Source: Luteimonas rhizosphaerae (GTDB lineage Bacteria > Pseudomonadota > Gammaproteobacteria > Xanthomonadales > Xanthomonadaceae). Taken from it: 64,000 nt of DNA. The notes beneath the pieces are model-generated. The model had not been told where the DNA came from, searched no databases, and saw only the letters and a list, made by a program, of their open reading frames with translations. The stretch covers positions 124,001-188,000 of the forward strand of contig NZ_NRQR01000025.1 of the NCBI RefSeq assembly GCF_002849595.1. Reading direction: 5' to 3'. Shown piece by piece: positions 53,379-61,534 of this stretch. The first letter of the stretch is position 1. Every line of letters begins with the position of its first letter. The position numbers and the translations under genes are program-made.

Positions 53379-55583
53379 TTACTGCGTCGCGTCCGCCGGA
53401 TCCGGCGCGAGACCGCGCTTGATCAGCAGCGGCTCGATCTTCGGCTCGTGGCCGGTGAAATCGACGAACAGCTGCTTGGCATCCTTGCTGCCGCCCTGCG
53501 ACAGCAGCGTGCTGCGGAAGCGGTCGCCGTTCTCGCGCGTCAGGCCGCCGTTCTGCTCGATCCACTGGACGGTGTTCGCGTCCAGCACTTCCGACCAGAT
53601 GTAGGCGTAGTAGCCGGCCGCGTAGCCACCGTTGATGTGGCTGAAGTACGGCGTGCGGTAGCGCGGCGGCACCGGCGCGTAGTCGAGGCCGGCGGCCTTG
53701 AGCGCGGCGGCTTCGGTGGCCATGACCTCGGATCCCGAGGGCAGCTGGTCGGCCGGCAGCTGGTGCAGGTACTGGTCGAGCATCGCCGAGCCCAGGTATT
53801 CCGTGGTCGCGAAGCCCTGGTTGAACTTGGCGGACGCCTGCACCTTCTCCAGCAGCTCGGCCGGCATCGGCGCGCCGGTGCGGTAATCCTTGGCGTAGTT
53901 CGCCAGCACTTCCGGCCAGTCGGCCCACATCTCGTTGACCTGCGACGGGAACTCGACGAAGTCACGCGGCACGCTGGTGCCGCTGAAGAACGGGTACTTC
54001 ACGTCCGAGAACATGCCGTGCAGCGAGTGGCCGAACTCGTGGAACATCGTCGTCACTTCGTCCCAGGTCAGCAGCGTCGGCTGGCCGGCCTGCGGCTTGG
54101 GGATGTTCTGGTGGTTGGCCGTGACCGTCAGCGTGCCTTCCAGCTCCGACTGCGACACGTACGAGTTCATCCACGCGCCGCCACGCTTGGAAGCGCGCGC
54201 GTAGGGATCGTAGATGAAGATCGCCAGCTGGCTGCCGTCTTCGTTGAAGACGTCGTAGGTCCAGGTGTCGGGGTGGTACTTCGGCAGGTCGGTCCGCTCG
54301 GGGAAGGTCAGGCCGTAGAGCTTGGTCGCAGCGAAGAACACGCCATTCTCGAGCACGTTCTTCATCTCGAAGTAGGGCTTGAGCTGCGCGTCGTCGAAGC
54401 TGTACTTGTCCTGGCGGACTTTCTCGGTGTAGTAGGCCCAGTCCCACGGCTCGAGCTGGAACGTCGGCTCGCCCTTGGCCGCCTGTTCTCGGTCGATCAT
54501 GGCCTGCAGTTCGGCGGCTTCGAGCTTGGCATTGGCGACGGCGGCCGGTGCCAGCTGGCCCAGCATGTCGTTGACGGCCTCGACGGTGCCGGCGGTCGAA
54601 TCCTCGAGGATGAAGGTCGCCTGGTTCGGGTAGCCCATCAGGTTCGCGCGTTCGGCGCGGAGCTTGAGGATCTCGGCGATGACCTCGGTGTTGTCGTACT
54701 GGTTGCCACGGCTGCCGCGGGCGACGGAGGCCTTGTGGATGCGCTCGCGCAGCTCGCGGTTGTGGATCTGCGGCAGGGGCGGCTGGCCGGTGGTGTTGAG
54801 CAGGGTGATGACGTACTTGCCCTCGAGGCCGCGCGACGTCGCTTCTTCGGCGGCGGCGGCGATCTGGCCTTCGCTCATGCCATCGAGCTCTTCGACGGTG
54901 TCGACGACGACGGCCGAATCGTTGACTTCGTTGAGCACGTTCTGGCTGAAGGTCGTGCCGAGCTTCGCCGACTCGGCGTTGATGCGGCGCATCTCGTCCT
55001 TCTGCGCTTCGGTCAGGTTGGCACCGGCGCGGACGAACATGGTGTGGTAGCGCTCGACGAGGCGCTGGCCCTCGGCGTCGAGGCCCAGGTCACCGACGTT
55101 CTTGTAGAGCGTGTCGACGCGGGCGAACAGCGCCGGGTTGAGCATGATCGCGTCGCGGTGCGCGGCGAACTTGGGCGCGTAGTCGGCGTCGATCTTCTTG
55201 CGGGCGTCGTTGGTGTCGGTGCCGTTGAGGGCGCCGAAGATGCGACGGGCACGCGACAGGACTTCACCGGACGTCTCCAGCGCGATGATCGTGTTGTCGA
55301 AGGTCGGCGCTTCGGGATTGTTGGCGATCGCCTCGATCTCTCGCAGGTTTTCGGCCATGCCCGCATCGAACGCCGGCGCGAAGTGCGCGTCCTGGATCTG
55401 GTCGAAATGGGGATAGCGGAGGTCCAGCGTGCTCTCGACGAACAGCGGATTGTCGGAAGGCTGGCGGTCCGACATCGACGTGCTGGCGGCGGGCGCCGGG
55501 GTGCCGGTGGACTGGGCGAAGGCGGGCAGCGCGGAGACGGCGAGGGCGGCGCACAGGGCGGCGGCGAGCGGGTGCTTCAGCAA
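53379..55583 (-). CDS. M3-family peptidyl-dipeptidase (Dcp-like), exported
   Basis: A 734-residue thimet-type zinc peptidase. Catalytic HEFGH is in TTMFHEFGHSLHGMFSDVKYP near residue 520, followed by the downstream Glu in GTSVPRDFVEFPSQVNEMW. The M3 helices DAIMLNPALFARVDTLYKN, YHTMFVRAGANLTEAQKDEMRRINAE and the C-terminal MSHINGGYAAGYYAYIWSEVLDA fold are complete. A signal peptide (KHPLAAALCAALAVSALPAFA) predicts export. The start is a TTG at 55583 because a GGAGAG Shine-Dalgarno lies five bases upstream and it leaves a normal signal peptide. It cleaves dipeptides or short peptides in the periplasm. Confidence 0.92.
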   Translation of the reverse strand: MLKHPLAAALCAALAVSALPAFAQSTGTPAPAASTSMSDRQPSDNPLFVESTLDLRYPHFDQIQDAHFAPAFDAGMAENLREIEAIANNPEAPTFDNTIIALETSGEVLSRARRIFGALNGTDTNDARKKIDADYAPKFAAHRDAIMLNPALFARVDTLYKNVGDLGLDAEGQRLVERYHTMFVRAGANLTEAQKDEMRRINAESAKLGTTFSQNVLNEVNDSAVVVDTVEELDGMSEGQIAAAAEEATSRGLEGKYVITLLNTTGQPPLPQIHNRELRERIHKASVARGSRGNQYDNTEVIAEILKLRAERANLMGYPNQATFILEDSTAGTVEAVNDMLGQLAPAAVANAKLEAAELQAMIDREQAAKGEPTFQLEPWDWAYYTEKVRQDKYSFDDAQLKPYFEMKNVLENGVFFAATKLYGLTFPERTDLPKYHPDTWTYDVFNEDGSQLAIFIYDPYARASKRGGAWMNSYVSQSELEGTLTVTANHQNIPKPQAGQPTLLTWDEVTTMFHEFGHSLHGMFSDVKYPFFSGTSVPRDFVEFPSQVNEMWADWPEVLANYAKDYRTGAPMPAELLEKVQASAKFNQGFATTEYLGSAMLDQYLHQLPADQLPSGSEVMATEAAALKAAGLDYAPVPPRYRTPYFSHINGGYAAGYYAYIWSEVLDANTVQWIEQNGGLTRENGDRFRSTLLSQGGSKDAKQLFVDFTGHEPKIEPLLIKRGLAPDPADATQ

Positions 55584-55776
55584 GAGGACTCTCCAGTGGA
55601 CTTGACTCCCTAGGCTAGCCGATCGGGCGTGAGCACGACCCATGCCAGAAGGCCCGTACGCAAATCGCGTTCGAGATCATGGATTTGAGCCGATGTATTC
55701 AAGTGGATTGTGACGCTGCGATCGCTTCCGGGCCGGGAAGCGGCACAATCGCGGCTCCCCGCTCGAGGCCCGGCCG

Positions 55777-56262
55777 ATGACCACGCTCCACGATTTCAGC
55801 ATCACCACGCTCGATGGCGCGCCGCTGCCGCTCGCGGGGTACCGGGGCCAGGTCGTGCTGATCGTCAACGTCGCCTCCCGCTGTGGTTTCACGCCCCAGT
55901 ACGCAGGCCTGCAGCAGCTGTGGCAGGACTACCGGGAGCGTGGTCTGGTCGTGCTGGGCTTCCCCTGCGACCAGTTCGGCCACCAGGAACCCGGCGACGC
56001 GGCCGAGATCCGCGCGTTCTGCTCGCTGCGATACGCCGTCGACTTCCCGATGTCCGCCAAGATCGACGTCAACGGCGCCGGCGCCGATCCGCTGTGGGCC
56101 TGGCTGAAGGCCGAGAAGGGCGGCTTCCTCGGTCTCGACGCGATCAAATGGAACTTCAGCAAGTTCCTCGTCGGCCGCGATGGCCGGGTGCGCCGGCGCT
56201 ATGCGCCGACGGTCGCGCCCGACGCCCTGCGGGCCGACATCGAGGCGGCGCTCGCCGACTGA
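55777..56262 (+). CDS. Glutathione peroxidase-type thiol peroxidase
   Basis: A 161-residue peroxidase of the GPx/BtuE family. The catalytic Cys is in NVASRCGFTPQYAGLQQLW near residue 36, Gln in LGFPCDQFGHQEPGD near residue 70 and Trp in IKWNFSKFLVGRDG near residue 130, the usual catalytic triad. Reduces hydroperoxides with thioredoxin or glutathione. Complete in length. Divergent from the M3 gene by 193 bases and convergent with the universal stress protein gene. Confidence 0.93.
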   Translation: MTTLHDFSITTLDGAPLPLAGYRGQVVLIVNVASRCGFTPQYAGLQQLWQDYRERGLVVLGFPCDQFGHQEPGDAAEIRAFCSLRYAVDFPMSAKIDVNGAGADPLWAWLKAEKGGFLGLDAIKWNFSKFLVGRDGRVRRRYAPTVAPDALRADIEAALAD

Positions 56263-56293
56263 CGGGCGGGCGGGCAATGCCGCTGCGCAGCGC

Positions 56294-56716
56294 TCAGCGG
56301 ACGATCGTCACCGGGATCGAGGTCTGGGCGATGACCTTGCTCGACACCGAGCCCAGCAGCACGCCCTTGACCGCGCCGCGGCCGTGCGAGCCCATCACCA
56401 GGAGGTCGACCTTGCGCTTGGCTGCGACCGCCAGGATGGTCTCGGCGATCTCGCCTTCGGCGCGGACTTCCTCGACCGGCACCTGGGTGCGGCCCAGCGC
56501 CTTGCGCGCGATCTTCAACGCGTGCTCGTGGTTGTCGGCGTGGTAGCTCTGCACCGCTTCCTTGCCGATACGGCGCTCCACGCCGGGGAAGATCGGCGGA
56601 TCCACGTGCAACACGGCGACGCTGGACGCCGTGGCGGATTGCTTGGCGAGCTTCAGGGCGAACTTGAGGGCCCGCGAACTGATGTCGCTGCCGTCGACGG
56701 TGACGAGGATCTTCAT
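56294..56716 (-). CDS. Universal stress protein (UspA family)
   Basis: A 140-residue Usp domain. It starts KILVTVDGSDISSRALKFALKLAKQ and ends in the ATP-binding motif LLVMGSHGRGAVKGVLLGSVSSKVIAQTSIPVTIVR, whose G-2x-G-9x-G-(S/T) pattern is intact. ATG at 56716 gives the normal start. Usp proteins respond to starvation and oxidative or membrane stress; the partner is unknown. It converges on glutathione peroxidase. Confidence 0.94.
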   Translation of the reverse strand: MKILVTVDGSDISSRALKFALKLAKQSATASSVAVLHVDPPIFPGVERRIGKEAVQSYHADNHEHALKIARKALGRTQVPVEEVRAEGEIAETILAVAAKRKVDLLVMGSHGRGAVKGVLLGSVSSKVIAQTSIPVTIVR

Positions 56717-56761
56717 GGGCCGCTCCGGTGGAAGTCGCATCGAGTGTACGGCCTGCGTCGG

Positions 56762-57556
56762 CTATTTCTCGACGAACGCCCGCTCGAACACGTAGTGCCC
56801 CGGCGTGCCGATGCGGGGCGCGGCCTCGAAGCCGCGGCGATCGAGCAGCTGGCGGAAATCGGCCAGCATCTGCGGGCTGCCGCAGATCATCGCGCGGTCG
56901 TGGGCGGGGTCGAGCGGGGGCAGGCCGAGGTCGGCGGCCATGCGGCCGCTGTCGAGCATCTCGGTCAGGCGGCCGCGATGGTCGCGCCCGGCGAACGCGA
57001 AGGGCTCGCGGGTGACCGCCGGGTAATACAGCAGCTTCTCGGCGATCTGCTCGCCAAGGAACTCGTGCTGCGGCAGTTCGTTGACGATGTAGTCGCGGTA
57101 GGCGAGATCCCGGGCCGTGCGCACGCCGTGGGTCACGACAATGCGTTCGAAACGCTCGTAGGTCTCGGGATCCTTGATCAGCGACAGCCACGGCGCGAAG
57201 CCGGTCCCGGTGCCGAGCAGGTACAGGGTCCGGCCCGGCAGCAGGTCGTGCAGCAGCAGCGTGCCGGTCGGCTTGCGGCCGATCAGCACCTCGTCACCGG
57301 GACGGATGCGCTGCAGGCGCGAGGTCAGCGGCCCGTTGTCGACCTTAATGCTGAAGAACTCCAGCTGCTCCTCCCAGTTCGCGCTCGCGATCGAATACGC
57401 GCGCAGGATCGGCTTGGCCTCGGTCTGCAGGCCGATCATCACGAACTGGCCGTTGTCGAAGCGGAAGCCGTCGTCGCGGGTCGTGGTGAAGCTGAAGTAA
57501 TCGTCCGTCCAGTGACGGACATCCAGCACCGTTTCGGTGCCAAAGGCAGCGGACAT
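56762..57556 (-). CDS. fpr: Ferredoxin/flavodoxin-NADP reductase
   Basis: A 264-residue FAD enzyme that transfers electrons from NADPH to ferredoxin or flavodoxin. The FAD-binding site is FENGQF-like RFDNGQFVMIGLQ and LRAYSIASANWEEQLEFFSIK; then LLGTGTGFAPWLSLIKD, VTHGVRTARDLAYRDYI, and MICGSPQMLADFRQLLDRRGF; the C-terminus VFERAFVEK is identical in pattern to the Azotobacter-type Fpr. ATG at 57556 gives MSAAFGTETVLDV. A 19-base inverted repeat lies 42 bases upstream of the start and may be its operator. Confidence 0.94.
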   Translation of the reverse strand: MSAAFGTETVLDVRHWTDDYFSFTTTRDDGFRFDNGQFVMIGLQTEAKPILRAYSIASANWEEQLEFFSIKVDNGPLTSRLQRIRPGDEVLIGRKPTGTLLLHDLLPGRTLYLLGTGTGFAPWLSLIKDPETYERFERIVVTHGVRTARDLAYRDYIVNELPQHEFLGEQIAEKLLYYPAVTREPFAFAGRDHRGRLTEMLDSGRMAADLGLPPLDPAHDRAMICGSPQMLADFRQLLDRRGFEAAPRIGTPGHYVFERAFVEK

Positions 57557-57597
57557 AAGGGGAGGGTGTCGAACAGAAGGCGCCATCATACCAGAGC

Positions 57598-57616
57598 GAT
57601 GAGAGCGGTTCTCATC
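57598..57616. promoter_or_regulatory. Perfect 7-5-7 inverted repeat upstream of fpr
   Basis: GATGAGA, GCGGT, TCTCATC forms a perfect seven-base inverted repeat around a five-base centre, 42 bases upstream of the fpr start and on its promoter side. It resembles an operator for a dimeric regulator, with about nine of nineteen positions in common with the classical Fur box; the regulator is unknown. Confidence 0.45.
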
Positions 57617-57647
57617 TCGATGGGTTCCGGTGCCCCCGGTCGCGCAG

Positions 57648-57707
57648 CGCGCTCGTGCGCGATGGGGTAGCGGGACGGATCACGCCGGCGCGCACATGCG
57701 CACCGAC
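57648..57707 (-). repeat. Diverged copy of the intergenic element at 17.6 kb
   Basis: Read on the minus strand this has GTCGGTGCGC (57698-57707), GCGCG, TCCGT and CATCGCGC (57657-57664) in the same order as the forward element at 17621-17685. The stretches between are different, so it is either an old repeat copy or coincidence in GC-rich DNA. Confidence 0.4.
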
Positions 57708-57719
57708 GCGATCCCGCGA

Positions 57720-59320
57720 TCAATGCGGACCGCGCTCCTCGTCCGGCTTCGCCCGCTTGTCCCCGAGCAGGGCACTGAGCACGATCGCGATGCCGAGCCC
57801 GGCGCCCGTCACGAACAGCAGCAGCGCGATCGCCGGGTACCCGAGCAGGCGCGGACCGCCCTCGTTGTCCATCATCAGCGCCGACGCGAGGATCAGCGCG
57901 GCGGTGACGATGCCGGCCGCGATGCGGTTGGCGATCTTGTGCATGCTTTCGAACAGGTGCGATTCCTCGAGCCCGGTCAGGCGGACCCGCAGCCGGTTCT
58001 CCGACAGCAGCGACAGCACGTTCGACACCTTGCGCGGCGCGTCGCGCACCAGCTCCTGCATGTCCATCATCTCGCTGGCGAGATTGGCCGGCGACAGCGA
58101 CTTGCGCAGGCGCTGGCGCATCATGTTCTGCAGGTGGTCCTCGACGACCCGCTTCATGTCGAGCTCGGGGTCGAGCACCTCGACCACCGCAGGCTCATCT
58201 CCGGCGCCGTGCGCAGGCCGCAGGCCGTCGCCATGCGCACCAGGTCGAGCATCAGCCGGCCTTCCGACTGGCCGGTGACGCCTGAGCGCGCGGCGTAACG
58301 GGCGACCATCTGGCCGACATCGCGGTAGTAGCGCTCCTCGTCGAAATCCTCCAGGCGCGTGCCCAGGGCGATGCCCTCGGCGGCGACCTGCTCGCCACGG
58401 CCGTCGACGGCGGCGAACAGCAGTTTCAGCAGTCGCTCGCGGGTGCGCGGCGGCACGTGCGCCACCATGCCCAGATCGAGCAGCGCCAGGCGACCGTCGC
58501 GGGTGTAGAGCAGGTTGCCCGGGTGCGGGTCGGCGTGGATCTCGCCGTGGACGAACACCTGGTCCAGATAGCCGTGCAGCAGCGCCGTCGCGACCGGCAC
58601 CATGTCGTGCTCGGTGCGCTGCAGGCCGGTGATGTCGGTGACCTTGGTGCCCTTGACCAGCTCCATCGTCAGCAGACGCGGCCGGGTCAGGTCCCAGATC
58701 GGCTTGGGCACGAACAGCATCGGGTAGTCGGCGAAATGGGCGTCGAACCGGTCCAGGTTCTCGGCCTCGATGCGATAGTCCAGCTCGGCCAGCAGGGTGC
58801 GGCGGAACTCGTGCACCCAGTCGGCGAAGCGGATGCGCCGGCCGATGTCGGTGACGCGATCGACGCCCCCGGCCAGGCGCGCCAGCGAGTCGAGATCGTC
58901 GCGGATCTGATCGATGATGCCCGGCCGCTGCACCTTGACCGCGACCTCGCGTCCGTCGCGCAGCGTCGCCCGGTGCACCTGCGCCAGCGACGCGCTGCCC
59001 AGCGGGGTCTCGTCGAAGGTGTCGAAGACCTTGCTGATGCGGACCGCGACGTCGTCCTGCATCCGCTCCAGCGCGGCGAGGTAGGCCGGCGGCACCATGT
59101 CGGGCCGGGTCGACAGCGCCTGGCCGATCTTGATGAAGGTGGGGCCCAGCGCTTCGAGATCGTCGACGAAGGCCTCCGGCTTGCCGTCCTCGGTGGTGTC
59201 CGCATCGCCTATGGCGGCGGCATCCGCGTCGAAGCCGCTGAGGACGCCCGCCTGGCGGTACTTGATGAGGAAGCGCAGGATCTGGGCATTGCGCGCGATC
59301 GCGCGGCTGGTCTCGGTCAT
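57720..59320 (-). pseudogene. ubiB: UbiB/ABC1-family kinase-like protein, broken by two deletions
   Basis: The 5' half reads as UbiB, an atypical kinase needed for ubiquinone synthesis: IKIGQALSTRPDMVPPAYLAALERMQDDVA, SASLAQVHRATLRDGREVAVKVQRPG, FVHGEIHADPHPGNLLYTRDGRLALLDLGMV. Two gaps break it. At 59044/59045 (residue 92) about 16 residues expected between QDDVA and VRISKVFDTF are missing in frame. Near 58190 (residue 377) a 28-base loss, 1 mod 3, removes LLGKTLLNLD-type codons and shifts frame; the tail from AVVEVLDPELDMKRVVEDHL to the two C-terminal membrane helices is in another frame and ends at 57720. As read, the product stops at 58154. The start at 59320 has a GGAG eight bases upstream. 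See the deletion findings. Confidence 0.88.
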
Positions 59321-59561
59321 CGATGGCACTCCGTTCGTGGCCGCCAGCCTACGCAGGCAGGCGTCAACGGCGACTCACGGGATCGCAGGTGGTGGGCGTC
59401 GCAACGGATCGACGTTGCACGAAGGGAGTCGCGCACACTCCTATAGGCGACGATCGCCTTCGTCTTCAGCACCGCGATTGTAAGAGCGCGCTCGCGCGAC
59501 ATGCCTCAGCTCAAACGCGCGTGCGCGTGACGTCATCCGATCGGACACCCGCGCAAGCCCG
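59321..59561. other. Intergenic region between the ABC exporter and ubiB
   Basis: 241 bases between the ubiB start and the end of the ABC exporter, both on the minus strand and transcribed away from it to the left. No conserved frame was accepted; a short GC-rich frame on the plus strand looks spurious. The ubiB promoter must lie here but was not identified. Confidence 0.4.
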
Positions 59562-61370
59562 TCAGCGATATCCTGCCGCCTGCAGCTCGAACAGCTCGGC
59601 GTAGCGGCCGCCCTGGGCCATCAGTTCGGCATGCGTGCCGCTGGCCTCGATGCGCCCCTGCTCCAGCACCAGGATGCGGTCGGCCATGCGCACGCTGGAG
59701 AAGCGGTGCGAGATCAGGATCGCCGTGCGCTCTTCCGCGGTGGGTTCGTCGAGGATCATCACCTGTGCCTCGCGCATGTAGGCGCGGGCGATGGCGATCT
59801 TCTGCCACTGGCCGCCGGACAGGTCGACGCCGGTCTTGAAGCGGCGGCCGATCAGCTGGTGGTAGCCGTCGGGCAGGCCGGCGATGAGGTCGTCGGCCAT
59901 CGAGCGCCGGGCGGCGTCCTGGATGCGCGACGCATCGCCCATGGCCTCGATGCGGCCGACGCCGATGTTCTCGCCCGCGGTCAGGTGGTAGCGCACGAAG
60001 TCCTGGAAGATCACGCCGGTGTTCGCGCGCAGCGCGTCGAGGTCGTACTCGCGCAGGTCGCGGCCGTCGAGCAGGATCCGGCCCTCGTCGGGGTCGTACA
60101 GCCGCGCCAGCAGCTTCACCAGCGTGGTCTTGCCGGCGCCGTTCTCGCCGACCAGGGCCAGCACTTCGCCGGCCTGCAGGGTGAAATCGAGATGCCGCAC
60201 CGCCCAGCGCTCCGCGCCGGGATAACGGAAACCCACGTTCTCGAACACGAAGCCGGTGCGGATCGGTTGCGGGAACGGCACCGAATCGGCGGGTGACGTG
60301 ATCTCGGGTTCGATCGCAAAGAACGAGAACAGATCATCGAGATACAGCGCCTGGCCGGCGACCTGCGAGAACCCGACCAGCAGACTTTCCAGCAACTGGC
60401 GCAGTCGGCGGAAGCTGCCGGCGAGGAAGGTCAGATCGCCGATCGTGAAATCGCCGCGCACCGTGCGCCAGGCGATGTAGGCGTAAGCGACGTAGTAGCC
60501 CAGGGTGCCGAGCGCGGCCAGCAGCGTGCCCCAGATCGCGCGCCGTCGTGCCAGCGAGCGGTTGGCCAGGAAAAAGCCGTCGGCGAGCGTGCGGTATCGG
60601 TCGATCAGGAACCGGTGCAGGCCGAAGATCTTGACCTCTTTCGCCGTCTCCAGACTGGCGCCGGTCTGGCGCACGTATTCCAGCTGGCGGCGCTCGGGCG
60701 TCCACTGGAAGTTGAGCGTGTAGCCGAGCGCGTTGAAATGCGATTCGCCGATGAAGGCCGGGATCAGCGCGATCGCCAGCAGCAGGATCAGCCACGGCGC
60801 GTAGACCATCAGGCCGATGGCGAAACTCACCACCGTGATCGCATCCTGCACCTGGCCGAACAGCTGGCCCATCAGGTTCATGCGACCCATCGTCTGCCGG
60901 CGCGCGCGGTCGAGCTTGTCCTGCAGCTCGGGATCCTCGAAATCCTCGAGGTCGAGCGTCGCCGCGTGTTCCATCAGACGCACGCTGGTCGCGTTGGTGA
61001 ACAGCTCCGACAGCAGATTGTCGGCGTAGCTGACCATGCGCCCGAGCAGATCGGAGCCGATCGCCAGGCCGAATTCCAGCGCGAGCAGCCAGGCCAGATG
61101 ATCGAGCGCGCCGCCGTTCCACGCGGTGGCGAGATCGTCGAAGGCGATGCCCGCGCCGACCAGGCGGATCGCCTCGTCGATGATCAGCTTGCCGATGTAG
61201 AGCATCACCACCGGCAGGAACGCGCGGACCAGGCGCAGGCCGAGACTCAACAGGGTGAGGCCACGACTGGTGTGCCAGATCATGCGCAGGAACGGGCGCA
61301 GGTTGCGCAACGCGTCCAGTCGTTCGCGGAAGCTCGGCGTGGCGGATGCAGTCCTGTGCGCAGGGGTCAT
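59562..61370 (-). CDS. ABC exporter (permease-ATPase fusion) lacking its D-loop segment
   Basis: A 602-residue half-transporter with six transmembrane segments in residues 30-330 and a nucleotide-binding domain. Walker A is LVGENGAGKTTLVKLL near residue 395, Q-loop IFQDFVRYHLTAGENI, signature LSGGQWQKIAIARA, Walker B VMILDEPTA near residue 541, then H-loop ISHRFSSVRMADRILV. Between EPTA and the H-loop the family has about 18 residues starting (S/A)ALD (the D-loop); here EPTA is followed directly by EERTAILISHRFS. The break is in frame at 59735/59736. Loss of the D-loop would impair ATP hydrolysis by the dimer. The rest is complete, resembling lipid or peptide exporters. Substrate unknown. Confidence 0.9.
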   Translation of the reverse strand: MTPAHRTASATPSFRERLDALRNLRPFLRMIWHTSRGLTLLSLGLRLVRAFLPVVMLYIGKLIIDEAIRLVGAGIAFDDLATAWNGGALDHLAWLLALEFGLAIGSDLLGRMVSYADNLLSELFTNATSVRLMEHAATLDLEDFEDPELQDKLDRARRQTMGRMNLMGQLFGQVQDAITVVSFAIGLMVYAPWLILLLAIALIPAFIGESHFNALGYTLNFQWTPERRQLEYVRQTGASLETAKEVKIFGLHRFLIDRYRTLADGFFLANRSLARRRAIWGTLLAALGTLGYYVAYAYIAWRTVRGDFTIGDLTFLAGSFRRLRQLLESLLVGFSQVAGQALYLDDLFSFFAIEPEITSPADSVPFPQPIRTGFVFENVGFRYPGAERWAVRHLDFTLQAGEVLALVGENGAGKTTLVKLLARLYDPDEGRILLDGRDLREYDLDALRANTGVIFQDFVRYHLTAGENIGVGRIEAMGDASRIQDAARRSMADDLIAGLPDGYHQLIGRRFKTGVDLSGGQWQKIAIARAYMREAQVMILDEPTAEERTAILISHRFSSVRMADRILVLEQGRIEASGTHAELMAQGGRYAELFELQAAGYR

Positions 61371-61534
61371 CCGGAGATTGTGCGCGATCCGGGGCCACGG
61401 GTGATGTCGACGGTGCCGTGGACCGGAGTCACGGCGGTGCGCCAGCCTGTGCGCGGCGCGCAGGTCTCACAGCTGGCGGCCGATACGCAGTGTCCTTGCG
61501 GCCCAGAACTGCCGGGGACGCACCGGCGGCGTGG

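Noticed and set aside
59323-59604. A 93-codon frame on the plus strand between ubiB and the ABC exporter
   Set aside because: No Shine-Dalgarno, no homology seen, and it overlaps the end of the ABC exporter; likely spurious.
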